From: Anas platyrhynchos
Taxonomy: Eukaryota; Chordata; Aves; Anseriformes; Anatidae
Reading direction: 5' to 3'
Length of the DNA: 64,000 nucleotides
Assembly: GCF_047663525.1 (NCBI RefSeq)
Contig: NC_092607.1
Location: forward strand, 8,403,001-8,467,000
Part shown: piece by piece, positions 34,201 to 46,200 of the stretch
Layout: every line of letters begins with the position of its first letter
Numbering within the stretch: position 1 is the first letter of the stretch
Notes under the pieces: generated by a model
Told to the model about the DNA's origin: nothing
What the model saw: only the letters and a program-made list of their open reading frames with translations
The model's database searches: none
Translations under genes and position numbers: made by a program

Positions 34201-37200
34201 CTGGCTGGTGGCAGATACCCTAAGAGCTGCCACCCCGCTGCAGATTGAGAGGTGGGGAGCTTGTCCCTGTCCTGTGCTTGTGTTGTTTTCCCTTCTCCAT
34301 CCCTTGCGGTGCTGCTCCCACCCTGGGCTCCGTGCTGGGGTCAGACCCGTACAGCAACGCGTGGCCAGAGGTGTCCACAGCGGCCGGGCTGGGCGATGAG
34401 GTCTCCTTCCCCCAGGGGCCACGGTGACCTGGTGCTGCTGTATGAGGGGCTCCATCCCATTGACCTGCCCTCCTACGGCATCTGCAGCCCTGCAGGGCCT
34501 GACCTCGTGCCTCTGCTTTCAGGTGGCTCAGGAAGCAGTTCTACTCGCTGGATCGCAACCGGGAGGACAGGTAAAAATGGAGAGAAAACTCTAATTTGCA
34601 CACATGTTTGTACAAGCAAGCCTCATCCTACCCAGTGCCAGAGTCCCCGTGTTTAACAGAAGCCCACCTTGCTCGAACCAGCCATGCAGCACTGCTGGAG
34701 CCCCCAGAAAGCCCCCCGGCGCGGTGCCCTCCCAGCCTCTTCTCAGTTTGGATGCTGGATGAGGCACCTGGTTTGCAGTGCTTGCAAGAGAGGGCTTGAG
34801 CTGTAAGCACTTAGCTCAGGCTTAAAAATCCACAGCAAAGGCTGGGGTCTCTGTTGGGTCCTGTAGGGTTTTAGTTTTCACTTCCAAGAAAGCTTAATCC
34901 GAGCTCCAATCCAAGCTCCAATACCCTGGCTCATTTTCACCAAATTAAAAATAATAAATTAAAAGATTGTCTCATTTCCCTGACCTGCTTCTCAGTGATT
35001 TGGACCCAGGCAGACCTTGAGACCCCATAGCTGTGGAACAGCCTCACCCCCAGCTGGCAGCACCGAAGGAGCAGAGCTCCTTTATCCTCCTCAGGACCTG
35101 TGGCTTACCCAGCTGCGCCCTTCATCTGCCCAGGCTGTCTGCCCTGGAAGCAGAGCCCCTTGCTGGGAACCAAAAACCCTTCCAGGTGTCAGCGGGACTG
35201 AGGGCCAGGAGTGCTTTGCCTTGCTGCAGTCCCGGCGCAGGGGATGCTCTCAGCTGTTAGCCCCATGGTACCGGGGCAGCCTCACCTCTCCTGCTCCCCC
35301 TCTCACCAGGACCGTGGCACCAGCGACTCCCCCAGTCCCTCCTGGTTTTGTCTTTGCAAGGATTTGTGCCGTGGCGAGAGCAGCTCAGTGCACCGGGGTT
35401 TGGTGGAGGAGGGGTAGATCCTCTCCGAGGCAGAACGGGAAGGAAAGAGGCGCCTTTAATGCCCTGCAGCTGCTCCGCACGTGCCACACACCTTTCAGAT
35501 CCCGGCTCAGGCTTTACGCACGTCGTACTGGTGTTTGTGGGGACTGGGCACCGGGGGAAGGAGGCAGGAGTGTGGCTGGCTGGCTCCTTCCAGCAGAGCC
35601 CTGCCGCTGCAGCCGGGTCCTTGGCGTGCATCACTGACCCCCTTTGTTTGAGAGCTGTCTGAATTCAGCAATGGGGAACGCGTGTGGGGGTGGCTGCGTG
35701 GGGGGTTGGAGCGTGAATGCAAGAGAAATGGAAAAAATTGGTCCTTTTTTCTCATCCGGTAACAGTAAAGCTGCTGAAATGGCACCGGGGCAGGACAAAA
35801 GAGGCTGAAGGTACAGCTTCGGCTGCCCAAGGCACGCTCAGCAGCCCAAAGGCAGTCTCTGACATCTCCCCTGTTGTTCTTCTTAATATCATCTTTGCCT
35901 TAGCATTTAGAATTAAGCCAGGAAAAAGCCGTGGATTCTTTATCTGTCAATCAAGGGAAGGGGATTAAATGCAAAGCATTTAATTGAAAGAGCTGCTGCT
36001 CCAGCCCGGGCTGCCAGCGTCACACAACAGCAATGCCACAGCGTAGAGGGGGAAAACAGAAAGGTTTCAGGCCTCCCCGTCCTACAAGCATCCGTGTGTT
36101 CCCTGCAAAGCAGAGACAGCAACTACAGGTCACGGACAGACCCTCGGATGGTATCTTCCCCTGACTTTGGTGTCACTTTTACTTCTGAGCCAGGCAGCAG
36201 GGTCTGAAAAGGGAACGAGGTGTTCTTTAAACACAAACCACCCACAGCACAGGCAGGTTTGGGGCAGCTGAAGCCCTCGTTCCCCGCTCCCACCCCCTGC
36301 TGGGGTCGGTGGCCGCGGGCCCCTGGCCGGAGCCCACCCAGCCGTGGACCTCGCGCAGATGCTGCCTGTTTGCACTGGCGGCTGTGCCTCTGGGTGTTTG
36401 TTTTTCCAGGGGAGGTTAGGTGGGAAGAGGAGGATAACAGGATGCTGGGTCTTTTTTTCCTACTCCAGGGGAGGCCGTTTCACCTCTGGCTAGGAAAGCT
36501 GCCCGAGGCTGGGAGCAGTTAGAGGACCAGGAGCGGGGAATGTTTTCATGCCCTTGGAGAGGGCTGGGTCCGTCCTCCGGCTTCTTCATCCGAAGCCCTT
36601 AAAAAAACTTCCGCAGAAGAAGAAGAAAGTTTTTGTGCGTGTGTTGTGTTTTGTTTTGTTTTTTTTAACTTTCTAGTCTCAAAATAGTACCAAGTTATTT
36701 TTCCAAGCTCTCCAGCACTTTAACCTTATTACTAACACAGTAAATAAAATCATCCCATGCCCTGCCCTCCTACCAGAAGCAGAGGGGAAATGCTTCTCGG
36801 AGCTTTTACACGGTTTGTTCTTTCCTCTCCTTGTTTTTTCACCACGATGAGCAGAGCCTTGGTGCAACACCTCCTGGGGAGAACAACCCACTGGTGCTGG
36901 GGCAGGGCTCCGGCTGCTGCGTCCCATCCCTTCCTTCCTGCCAAAGCTCCTTTGTGGGCTCAGCATCACGGGGAAGGGACGGCCCGTGGCACACAACCAG
37001 CACACATCACCTTGTCCCTGGTGTATTTATTTGGGCCCAAGTCCGTGAGTGCTCCCAGTGCCGGGCCTGCCCTGTGCCTTGCAGGATGGGGCAGCATCCT
37101 CCAGGGTCCTGGCTCCTGCTTGCTTTTTTGAGGCTCAGGCACAAAAGCAGCACTGGTGATCGCTGGGCAGACCTGGAGGAATTGTTGTCAATGCAGGCGC

Positions 37201-40200
37201 TACCTCCACCTCCTCCTGTGTGGCAGGGGTCAGGTTTTGGTCTCCCAACCTCCACGCTGGGGTGCAGATGCTCTAAAGATGCTTCTGCCTGGTCGCTCCC
37301 AGGCGCTGTGTGCCTGCTGCAACCTCGGCTCCCAGGGGCCACGAGGGGCAAGGATGCTGGGGCTTGCCTCACAGTGCCAGCGGCTTGCAGGAGCTGTCTG
37401 CAGTTCCCAGCAGGATGTAGGCAGCCCTGTCCCAGCTCTGTGCACAGCACACACGCAAAAATGTGAAACATTCTTCCCTTTCACCTTTGGGTCCCAACCC
37501 TGGTGTGCTCCCAGGGCTGCGCATCCGTCCTCGCCTCTCACAGCTGATGCCTTGGTTCCCAGAGCTTCTGAACGCGTTTTCCCTCTTTGCCTTGCCAGGA
37601 TCTCTGCCAAGGACCTGAAGAACATGCTGTCCCAGGTCAACTACCGCGTCCCCAACATGAGGTTCCTGCGGGAGCGGCTGACGGTGAGCACGTGGCCCCT
37701 TCGGGCCGGGTCCCTGGGCGGCACCGCTGCCTGCCCACGGGTCAGGTCACCGAGGAGAGGTCCCACCAAAGAGGAGCGTGCGCCTTGTCTCTTGCAGTTT
37801 CTAGATATTGCGGATATTCCCTGCCACCAAAAAAAGGAAATAATCTTTTTGTAACTGTTCAAGTAAGCCGTAATGCTTCCTGTGTGGGTGAGCCTGGGGA
37901 AGCACCTAACAGGGGCTTAGGATGCGCCCACATCCTGGGTGCTGTCAGGGTCCCGTTGGGGACATACGGAGGGAGGAAATAAAGTCTGGCCACGTTCTGG
38001 CCTTTCCCTCCTCTGCAAAATTCTGGGGACAGGTGACAGGAGTGCAGTCCCTGTGCTTGTGGCCCTGTAAAACCTCTCTGTTTGTGTTTTTTTTTTGGCT
38101 GTAGGACGTGGAGCAGAGGAACGGGGATATCACGTACGGGCAGTTTGCACAGCTCTACCGCAGCCTGATGTTCAGTGCCCAGAAAATGGTAAGAGCTCAA
38201 TTCTCCAGGGTGGGGCAGGGGAAGCAGAGATGATATTTATTACCGGGCATCCCCTCTTAATTGCCTTCTTAGCCCTGCCTCCCTCCACTAATAGCTCCTG
38301 ATTCCTACCTCTGGGCTGGGAAGGCAGTGAGCACATAAATTATTGCTTTTGTCTGGGAGCCCTCCTAATGCCTGTGCTTCTTCTTTTGCAGATGGACGTC
38401 CCGTTCCTAGAAAGGTGGATAACTTTCTTGTGCTTGTGGGGGAAGGGGCTGCTGCTTTTTGCTCCATTGCGTACAGTCAGTGCTGCCAGCTCCATGTCTG
38501 TTTTCTTGTCTTGGTCCCAGGCATGGCCCCTGGCTGTGCACTACAGCTTGGCACAGCCCTGCCCTGCCTCCCTGAGCCCCCTGGCCTCTGAATACCCAGA
38601 GGTCTGGCCTGGCTGCAGTCACCCTTGGCAGCCCCAATCCTCTTTAGCTCTTTTCACTCTTCCATACAAGAAGAAACCCTGGTTTTGTACAACTCAGTCC
38701 CTCTGATGACTTTTGCTGCCCTTGTCTGGAGTTTTATGACCCTTGAGCAATGTTTCACATCGTCAGCCCCTTGCCATGAGCCCTGGGCTGCCCAGGAGCA
38801 CGGGACGAGGAGGTGGAACTCAGCTGCTGTGTGTTTGCCATCGTGCCTTGCTGCTTCGTGCTCAGGGTGCACGGCGTGGGTCGCCTGCGGTGCTGCGCGC
38901 CTTGCAGGTGGCCCCTGGTGCGATACTGCGGGCAGGCGTCGCAGGAGTGACTGACATTTCTCTCCTTGTGTTCCCAGGGGTGGAGAAAGGTCCGAGCACT
39001 TCAGGGTGTCGCTGCTGGAGTTCCAGAAGTTCCTGCTGGAGTACCAGAGGGTGAGCTCAGGACGGGCAAGGGGAGGGGAGAGCTGTAGGGAGCTGCTTCT
39101 CCGCGGGGTTGGAGTTTCACGCAGTCCTTGAGGCTGGTGCAGAAGGCAGGCAGAGCTCCCCGGTCCATCCTGAGCAGCAGCTGATCAAGCTGCTTGCTGC
39201 CTTTGCTTCTAAAAGCCATCTTTTGGAGGCATTCGGTGAGCTCAGCGTGTGCTCAGACACACGTGTGGGTGCCCGCAGCCTGTTTGCAGAGCGTGCAGAC
39301 CCTTCTTGCAGCCTCTTGCGATGCCGTGCCTCGGGTGGGAGCACGGAGCCTGTGCTGTGCGCCTTGCTCCCACCTCCCACAGCTGCAGAGAGGACAAAAC
39401 GAAGCAGCAGAGACGCAGCCGTTTGGGTGACTTAATGCAAGACAGCCAGGGAGAGAGAGGAACCAAAGGAAGCCGCGCTGGCTTCTGCTGCGGGGGGAGC
39501 TGGGAGGGCAGATGTGTGCAGAGGAGCTCTCAGGAAGAAAACTGCACAATGCTGAGACGATGCAGACCACTTAAAAAGGGGCCAGATTGCTGCAGCTGTG
39601 CACTACCTGGTATTTGTGCTGCTGGTTGAATTCCCAGGCAGAGATGGTTAAAGCTTCTAGTTGGGCGAGCTGCTGTGGTTTTGAATAAGGCTTCCTGAGC
39701 CGCTTCCTCCTTGCTGTCTCTTCTGGGCTTTGCAGGAGCTCTGGGCTGCAGATACCCTCCAGGTACAGGAATTCATGTTCAACTTCCTGCGGGACCCTTT
39801 GAGAGAGATCGACGAGCCGTATTTCTCCCTGGACGAGGTACGGCACCTCGGATGGGTAACGGGAGGGCGGGAGGTGCCCAGGGGAGGGGGCTGCGTCTTT
39901 GTGGCGTGACAGTGCTCGAGGGGAGGGTGCTGTAAGCAGGGTGATCCCCCAGGGCAGCCGTTTGCTGAGCTGCTCAAGGGAAGGTTGGCACAGGGAACGG
40001 CTTCTGGGGGCTCTGCTGGTGCTGGATGTGTGCAGCTGGGAGCCCTCCTCAGGCACTTCATCTAGGGAGTGAGAGGTTACCCAGGGGTACGCATCCCTTT
40101 GCTCCGTGTAAGATCTTCTCAGAGCAAGAAACTTTTTGTTACCAGCTTTGCTGGCAACAAAAGAGTAAGAACAGCTGGAGGTCACCGTGTCACAGGCTCT

Positions 40201-43200
40201 CTGGGCCAAGTCCCATCCAGAAATCCTTTTATCCGCGTGGCCGTAGTGAGCTGTTGCTGCCGTGTGAGCTGCAAAATAAAATGCAGAGCTATTTATTTGT
40301 CTGCAGCTGGGGCAGTTTAAGGATTTGTGTGCAGATATCTAGCAGGGTGCAGAAGATCGGTGCTAATGCCTGGAGCTGTGTTGTGCAGGCACACGGGGTC
40401 ACGTAGCTGTGTGCGGGGCAGGGTTCGGTCCTGGTGGAGCCGGTCGGCACCTGGCGTGGCAGGATGCGGGCTGTGCTGAGCTTAGGAAATAGCCCCTCGC
40501 CAAGGGTGAGCCGTGTGTGTGAAACTGAACCGCAGCGCCCAAAGCCTCCGCATCAGTAACACGCTTCTGTTTCTTCCTGAGCAGTTTCTCACCTTCCTGT
40601 TTTCCAAAGAGAACAGCATCTGGAACTCGCAGCTGGACATGGTGTGTCCGGAGAACATGAACAACCCCCTCTCCCATTACTGGATCTCCTCCTCGCACAA
40701 CACGTAAGGACCCCGGAGCGGCTCCCTGAGCGCCCCCCCTGCCCAGCATCCTGTGCTGGGGGGCTCTGGTCCCAGCGAGGTGACGAGCAGCCCTTTAGGC
40801 ATGGGATCAGCACTTCAGAAACCCTCCGCTTGGTGTCCCAGTCCTCCCTTCGTGGTTTAGCCATCCGTGCTGTGCTCTGACACTGGCAGCACAGCACATC
40901 TGCACAGCCTGGGCTTTGAGGTCCCAGGCAGTTTCCTCCCACAGGCACTGTCTCCTTGCACAGCCTGTAGGAGGAAAGGTGCTACAAAACGGGCAGGCTG
41001 AAGCTGGCCGTTTGCTTCTCCACTGGTGGAAGCATTCCCTGCCAAGGGGCACACGCGCTGGCTGTGCTCCCCGTGCACCCAGTGCAGTGGCAGCACATCA
41101 GCCCAAATATAAAGGACTGAGAGCCTGGGGAGCAGACAGTGGCTGAGCTCCAGCCTGCAGGGGCTGGACCAGCTCTCAGCACGGTGGGAATGGCGCTGGG
41201 TGCAGGGGCATCGTCCCAGGAGCCATCCCCACCCTGCCTGTGGCTGATGTGCTCATCTTCCCTCACGTGGCAGGTACCTGACCGGGGACCAATTCTCAAG
41301 CGAGTCCTCGCTGGAGGCGTACGCCCGCTGCTTGCGCATGGGATGCCGCTGCATCGAGCGTGAGTACCGCTGCCACCATTGCGGGGCTGGGCTTGCACCT
41401 CCCTCCTTTATTTCCACCCAACGCGAGCTCCCAGCAGCGCCCAGCCTCGTGGCCGTGTCCTGCCCAGATGGCAGCCCCCGGGCTCATTTCCCCCCGTGGG
41501 TGTCTTTCAGTGGATTGCTGGGACGGGCCCGACGGCATGCCGGTCATCTACCACGGGCACACCTTAACCACCAAGATCAAGTTCTCTGACGTGTTGGTCA
41601 CTATCAAGGAGCACGCCTTTGTCACCTCCGAGTGAGTACCGCAGGGACCCGGGCTTCCATGGGCAGAGCTGTCAGGAAGGCGAGGAGTGGGCAGGCACCA
41701 CCTGCAGCCAGGCGATGCCCACCTGTACCAGGGAGCTGGCACAAGACATCCAGGACTCAGAGGGAAGAGAACGTGCTGTTGTGGCTCCAGCCAAGGGCAG
41801 ATTTCACCCTGAAAAGAGTCTCGTGGGAGGGAAGGCTGTGGGGAAACCTCAGCAGCTTTCTGGTCCCCTGCCCACAGCCCGTGGTGGGGACACCTTGCTG
41901 GAGGCCGTTTGCACTGAAGGCTGGAGGCAGCACAGCTGCAGACACAGCACGGGGAGGTGTGGGTGCAAACTGCTCTCGGAGGACACAGGAGCCAGGTTTT
42001 CAGCGGAGCTTCCTGCAGGCACGGCTCCAGTAGTGGCAGCTCTTTTCCTTCTGCCAGCTTCCCCGTCATTCTGTCCATCGAGGACCACTGCAGCATCGCT
42101 CAGCAGAGGAACATGGCTCAGAATTTCAAGAAGGTCTTTGGGGACATGCTCTTGACCAAACCAGTAGATATTTCTGCCGACGGGCTCCCCTCTCCAAATC
42201 AGCTCAAGAGGAAGATTCTCATCAAGGTGAGCTCCTTTCCCCAGCGGGGCTGATACATGGAGAGAGTCGGGGCGGGTTTGGCTTCGGGACCGTGGGGAGC
42301 TGCCTGCTTTTGGAAGGGCTTGGCTGTGGCGTGAACCCTGAGCCGTGGTTGTATTTATGTCAGTGTCCCTGGTTAATTTTACTTTGAGAAAAAGGGTTGA
42401 GTCTGGATACAGATGGGAATTCCCCCAACGTTTTAGGGCAGTTGGGCTTCAGGTCCCTCCCATAGCCCCGTTCTGTGGGTGGTGACCTCTGCCTGCTTCA
42501 CCTGGGAAACCCGTGCTGCTTTTGGGTGCCCTCTCACCTCGAGGTGCCTTACTCACTCTCTTGTCCCACAGCACAAGAAGCTGGCCGAGGGCAGTGCTTA
42601 TGAGGAGCTGCCCACCTCCGTGATGTACTCCGAGAACGACATCAGCAACTCTATCAAGAACGGGATCCTCTACCTGGAAGACCCCATCAACCACGTACGT
42701 GTCCGCCACCACTGCCCAAGGCTCTGTAAATGACACCTCAGGATGCTCGAGGGAGATCCCTTCCGCGGGGGAGTTTTGATGCTGGCTCTCTCCTGTGCTC
42801 TCCCCTCGATGTCTCCCTCCAGCCCTTGCTGGCGGCAGGAGGCTGAGCTCAGGGAGCTCAGGGCTGGAGCACGGCAGCTGCTTCGCTGCTCTTGCACGAC
42901 CCTTGCACCGCGCTGGCTGCTCCTGCAGCAAGCCCAACGCTTCCCGCACCTAAAGGAGCATTCTGCTTCGTAAAGCGCTGAGCATTCGTTTCAGCAGGTG
43001 TGTTTACTTACCCGCAGTCTGCTTCTTCAGCTGCTTTGCTGAATGATGAGGATCTTTGCTGCTTTGATGAGGATCTTTCAGGCAAAAAATGTATATAAAA
43101 GAGCCTTTTTTTTGTTTTTGGAGAAGAGTGGTGCAATGGTAAAGCCGCACAGCCGTCTGTTACCCTCCTCTCTGATAGCCCCCCTGTCGAATCCATGCCC

Positions 43201-46200
43201 AATGTTTCCTTTTTGCAGTGATTTGCTCTTCATTTGGTCATCTTTTAATGCACGCTGGAGTGGCTGCAGCGTGATCTGCAGTCACTTCATGTGTCAGACC
43301 CGTCGCGTGCGGGTTTTTTCGCTGCTGATAAACCCATGCTTCAGATCGGGGGCATGCCTTGGGAGCTCCTGTTTCTCTCCACTGAAACTGGTGCTGTTGG
43401 TGACTCTTCTTCCCAAACCCAATCACCCCCCACTGCTTGTGCTAATTGGGAAGAGAAGATCCCGCCGACGGGTGCTGGGCCAGCTCGGCGCTTCCTCAGG
43501 GGGCCTCTTGCCCAGAGTTTGTCTCCTTGCAGGAATGGAACCCGCATTACTTCGTCCTGACCAGCAGCAAGATCTATTACTCAGGGGAGACAACCAGCGA
43601 CCAAGGAAACGAGGATGAGGAAGAGCAGAAGGAGGTGAGGGCTCCCTTGCGCGATGGTAAGTTGTTCCCCTGGGGAAAGGACCTCGCTGCCCAAGGGGCT
43701 GAGCACCTCCACTGCCAGCTTCGGAGGGAGAGGCTCTGGTGGGAAAGGTGGGAGCCGGTTCAGAAAGCCACCGACCCTGGTTAAAGCCCCCCATGTGGAG
43801 CAGCCCCCGGTGACCCCGGTCTGTGCCTTTTTCCCTCCAGGTGAGCAACAGCACGGAGCTGCACTCCACGGAGAAGTGGTTTCATGGCAAGCTGGGAGCG
43901 GGGCGCGACGGGCGGCACATAGCCGAGAGGCTGCTGACGGAGTACTGCATCGAGACGGGGGCCCCCGACGGCTCCTTCCTCGTCAGGGAGAGCGAGACCT
44001 TCGTCGGGGACTACACCCTCTCCTTCTGGTAAGGCCTCGTGAGCTACTCTGCGTGGCGCTGCTGGGGTGGTCTTCACCTCAGCACGGTCCCAGTGGGCTG
44101 CCAGCATTGGGCAAGGGGTCCCCAGTTGGGCACAGCGTCCTCCTCGGCTGCACCGGGCTGGAGATGGGGTGGTTGGCGTCGTCTCTCCGTGGACAACCCC
44201 GGTTTTACCCCATCCCTCCTCTTTATCCCATCCCTCTGCAGGCGCAACGGGAAGGTGCAGCACTGCCGGATCCACTCGCGGCAGGACGCCGGCAGCCCCA
44301 AGTTCTTCCTGACCGACAACCTGGTGTTCGACAGCCTCTACGACCTCATCACCCACTACCAGGAGGTGCCGCTGAGGTGCAACGAGTTCGAGATGAGGCT
44401 GACGGAGCCGGTGCCTCAGACCAATGCCCACGAGAGCAAAGAGTGAGCGCGTGTGCGAGTAGGGCGAGTTGTGTCCGTGGCAGCTGGGACCCCATGGGAA
44501 GCCCTCCCGGGTCTCCCTGCAGTCCCTGTTGGGGCTCTGTGGTCCCCTCCCCACTCCCCAGTGTCACAGCAGCTCCGTCGTTCCCAAAGCTGGCTGTCCC
44601 TATGCAAAGAGAGGACTCCCCGGGGACCCAGGCAGCCTTTCAGGGGGCAGGGGGGAAGCGGCGCTGCGTGCTGTGAGCCTTGCCGGGTGCATGGGGACCA
44701 ACACCCAGCGCCGCCTCTCCTCCCCAAAGGTGGTACCACGCCAACCTCACCCGCGCCCAAGCCGAGCACATGCTGATGAGGGTGCCGCGGGACGGAGCCT
44801 TCCTGGTGCGCAAGAGGAGCGAGCCCAGCTCCTACGCCATCTCCTTTCGGTGCGTCCTGGGAGGAGCGAGGTGGGACGGGGTGCGGGGAGGGGGCAGGAG
44901 CCATGGGGGGGTTGTCCCTGTGCTTTCCTTCTCCCTGGCCGTGCCCGCGGGCTGTTTAACCCTGCTCCAGAGGGGTGGGAGGCCGTGTTACAGCGCAGCT
45001 GGCACGCTGCTGATGGAGCGTTTCTGGCCTCATGTGAGCCCCTCCGGAGCTCTTGTCTGGCCTGGATGGCCTGTGTAAGCCTTTAGGGCCACGCTTCTCC
45101 TTTGCCACGCTGGTCCTTATGAACCCTGCCAGGGCCATGCCATTTTCTGCCTCTCTCCCTGCCCTGTATCCCTGTTTTTTGCAGGGAAAGTGTCACCTGG
45201 CTGCGTGTCCCCATTGCCCTGCATGGCATGGGGCATGGCTGGCTCTGGTGCCAGGGTCTGTGGCACACTGCGGCCATGCAGATACATCCCCAAGGTGACA
45301 CAGCAGCCAGCCTGGGGACACCTTTTTGGGTTGTTTTTACATTGGGAGAGAGCCTCGCGTTGTGCTGCGTGCCCAGCGGCTCCTCTCTCTCCACGTGCCA
45401 GGGCGGAAGGGAAGATCAAGCACTGCCGCGTGCAGCAGGAGGGCCAGACCGTACTGCTGGGCAACTCCGAGTTCGAGAGCCTGGTCGACTTGATCAGCTA
45501 CTACGAAAAGCACCCGCTGTACCGCAAGATGAAGCTGAGGTACCCCATCAACGAGGAGACCCTGGAGAAGATAGGGACAGCGGTGAGTGCGGCTCTGTGG
45601 AAGGGCAAAGCCTAAGGGTGATGGAGAGGTCTGTTGTGAGCTCATGCCTCGAAGCAGCATCATGTGAGCTGTCTCTGCTTCACGTGGGGCTGTTTGCCCC
45701 TCCTGTTTTGTTGTCACCTGTTGGGAACATACTGGCTCGAGTGAGGCTTCTTGCTGCCCCTCTGACCCGTGACAGCCAGGAGTGATGCTGCACATCCCTT
45801 TGCTGGGCGCAGCCTCACTTCTGTGGTGTCGCACCCTCCCCTGAGCATCTTCCGCATCTCCCCCGAGGTAGGGGACCCGTTCTGCTGAGCCACAGCTCTC
45901 ATCACCGGCCCTTTGCTTTCACAGGAGCCGGACTACGGAGCCCTCTACGAGGGACGCCACCCCGGCTTCTACGTGGAGGCCAACCCCATGCCAACCTTCA
46001 AGGTAATTCCCACTGCTTGTCAGGGCCAGGGCCGCTCCCTGTAGCCCCTCTCCATCCTCTGCATCCCTCCTGCCCCATCTCCTGGTCTCTGCTGGGGAAG
46101 GCAAGGACAAGGAGGACCTTTCATTGGGCTAGATAAGACAGTAAGACCCACCTCTCTGTTTCCCTTTTAAAGCTGCCGAGTGTCATTCCCAACCAAGCGT

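Larger units (their letters stand above)
16302..34213 (+). other. PLCG1: PLCG1 N-terminal PH domain exons
   Basis: Residues about 23-138, split over exons 1-3 and interrupted by the 17 kb intron 1. It begins after the short Gly/Ala/Ser-rich N-terminus and contains [18 protein letters not shown] and [13 protein letters not shown], the typical C-terminal helix. It binds phosphoinositides in the family. Limits are transferred from the human protein. Confidence 0.85.
34241..37647 (+). other. PLCG1: PLCG1 EF-hand region exons
   Basis: Residues about 148-183, over exons 3-5, with a loop DRNREDRISAKDL after the QFYSL helix. The EF-like lobes continue to about exon 9. Exon 4 is only 48 bases. In PLC enzymes these lobes are mainly structural and support the TIM barrel. 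Confidence 0.8.

Noticed and set aside
43654..44676. 340-codon open frame, plus strand, over PLCG1 SH2 exons
   Set aside because: Shadow frame of exons 16-17 and their introns; the true frame gives the nSH2 domain.
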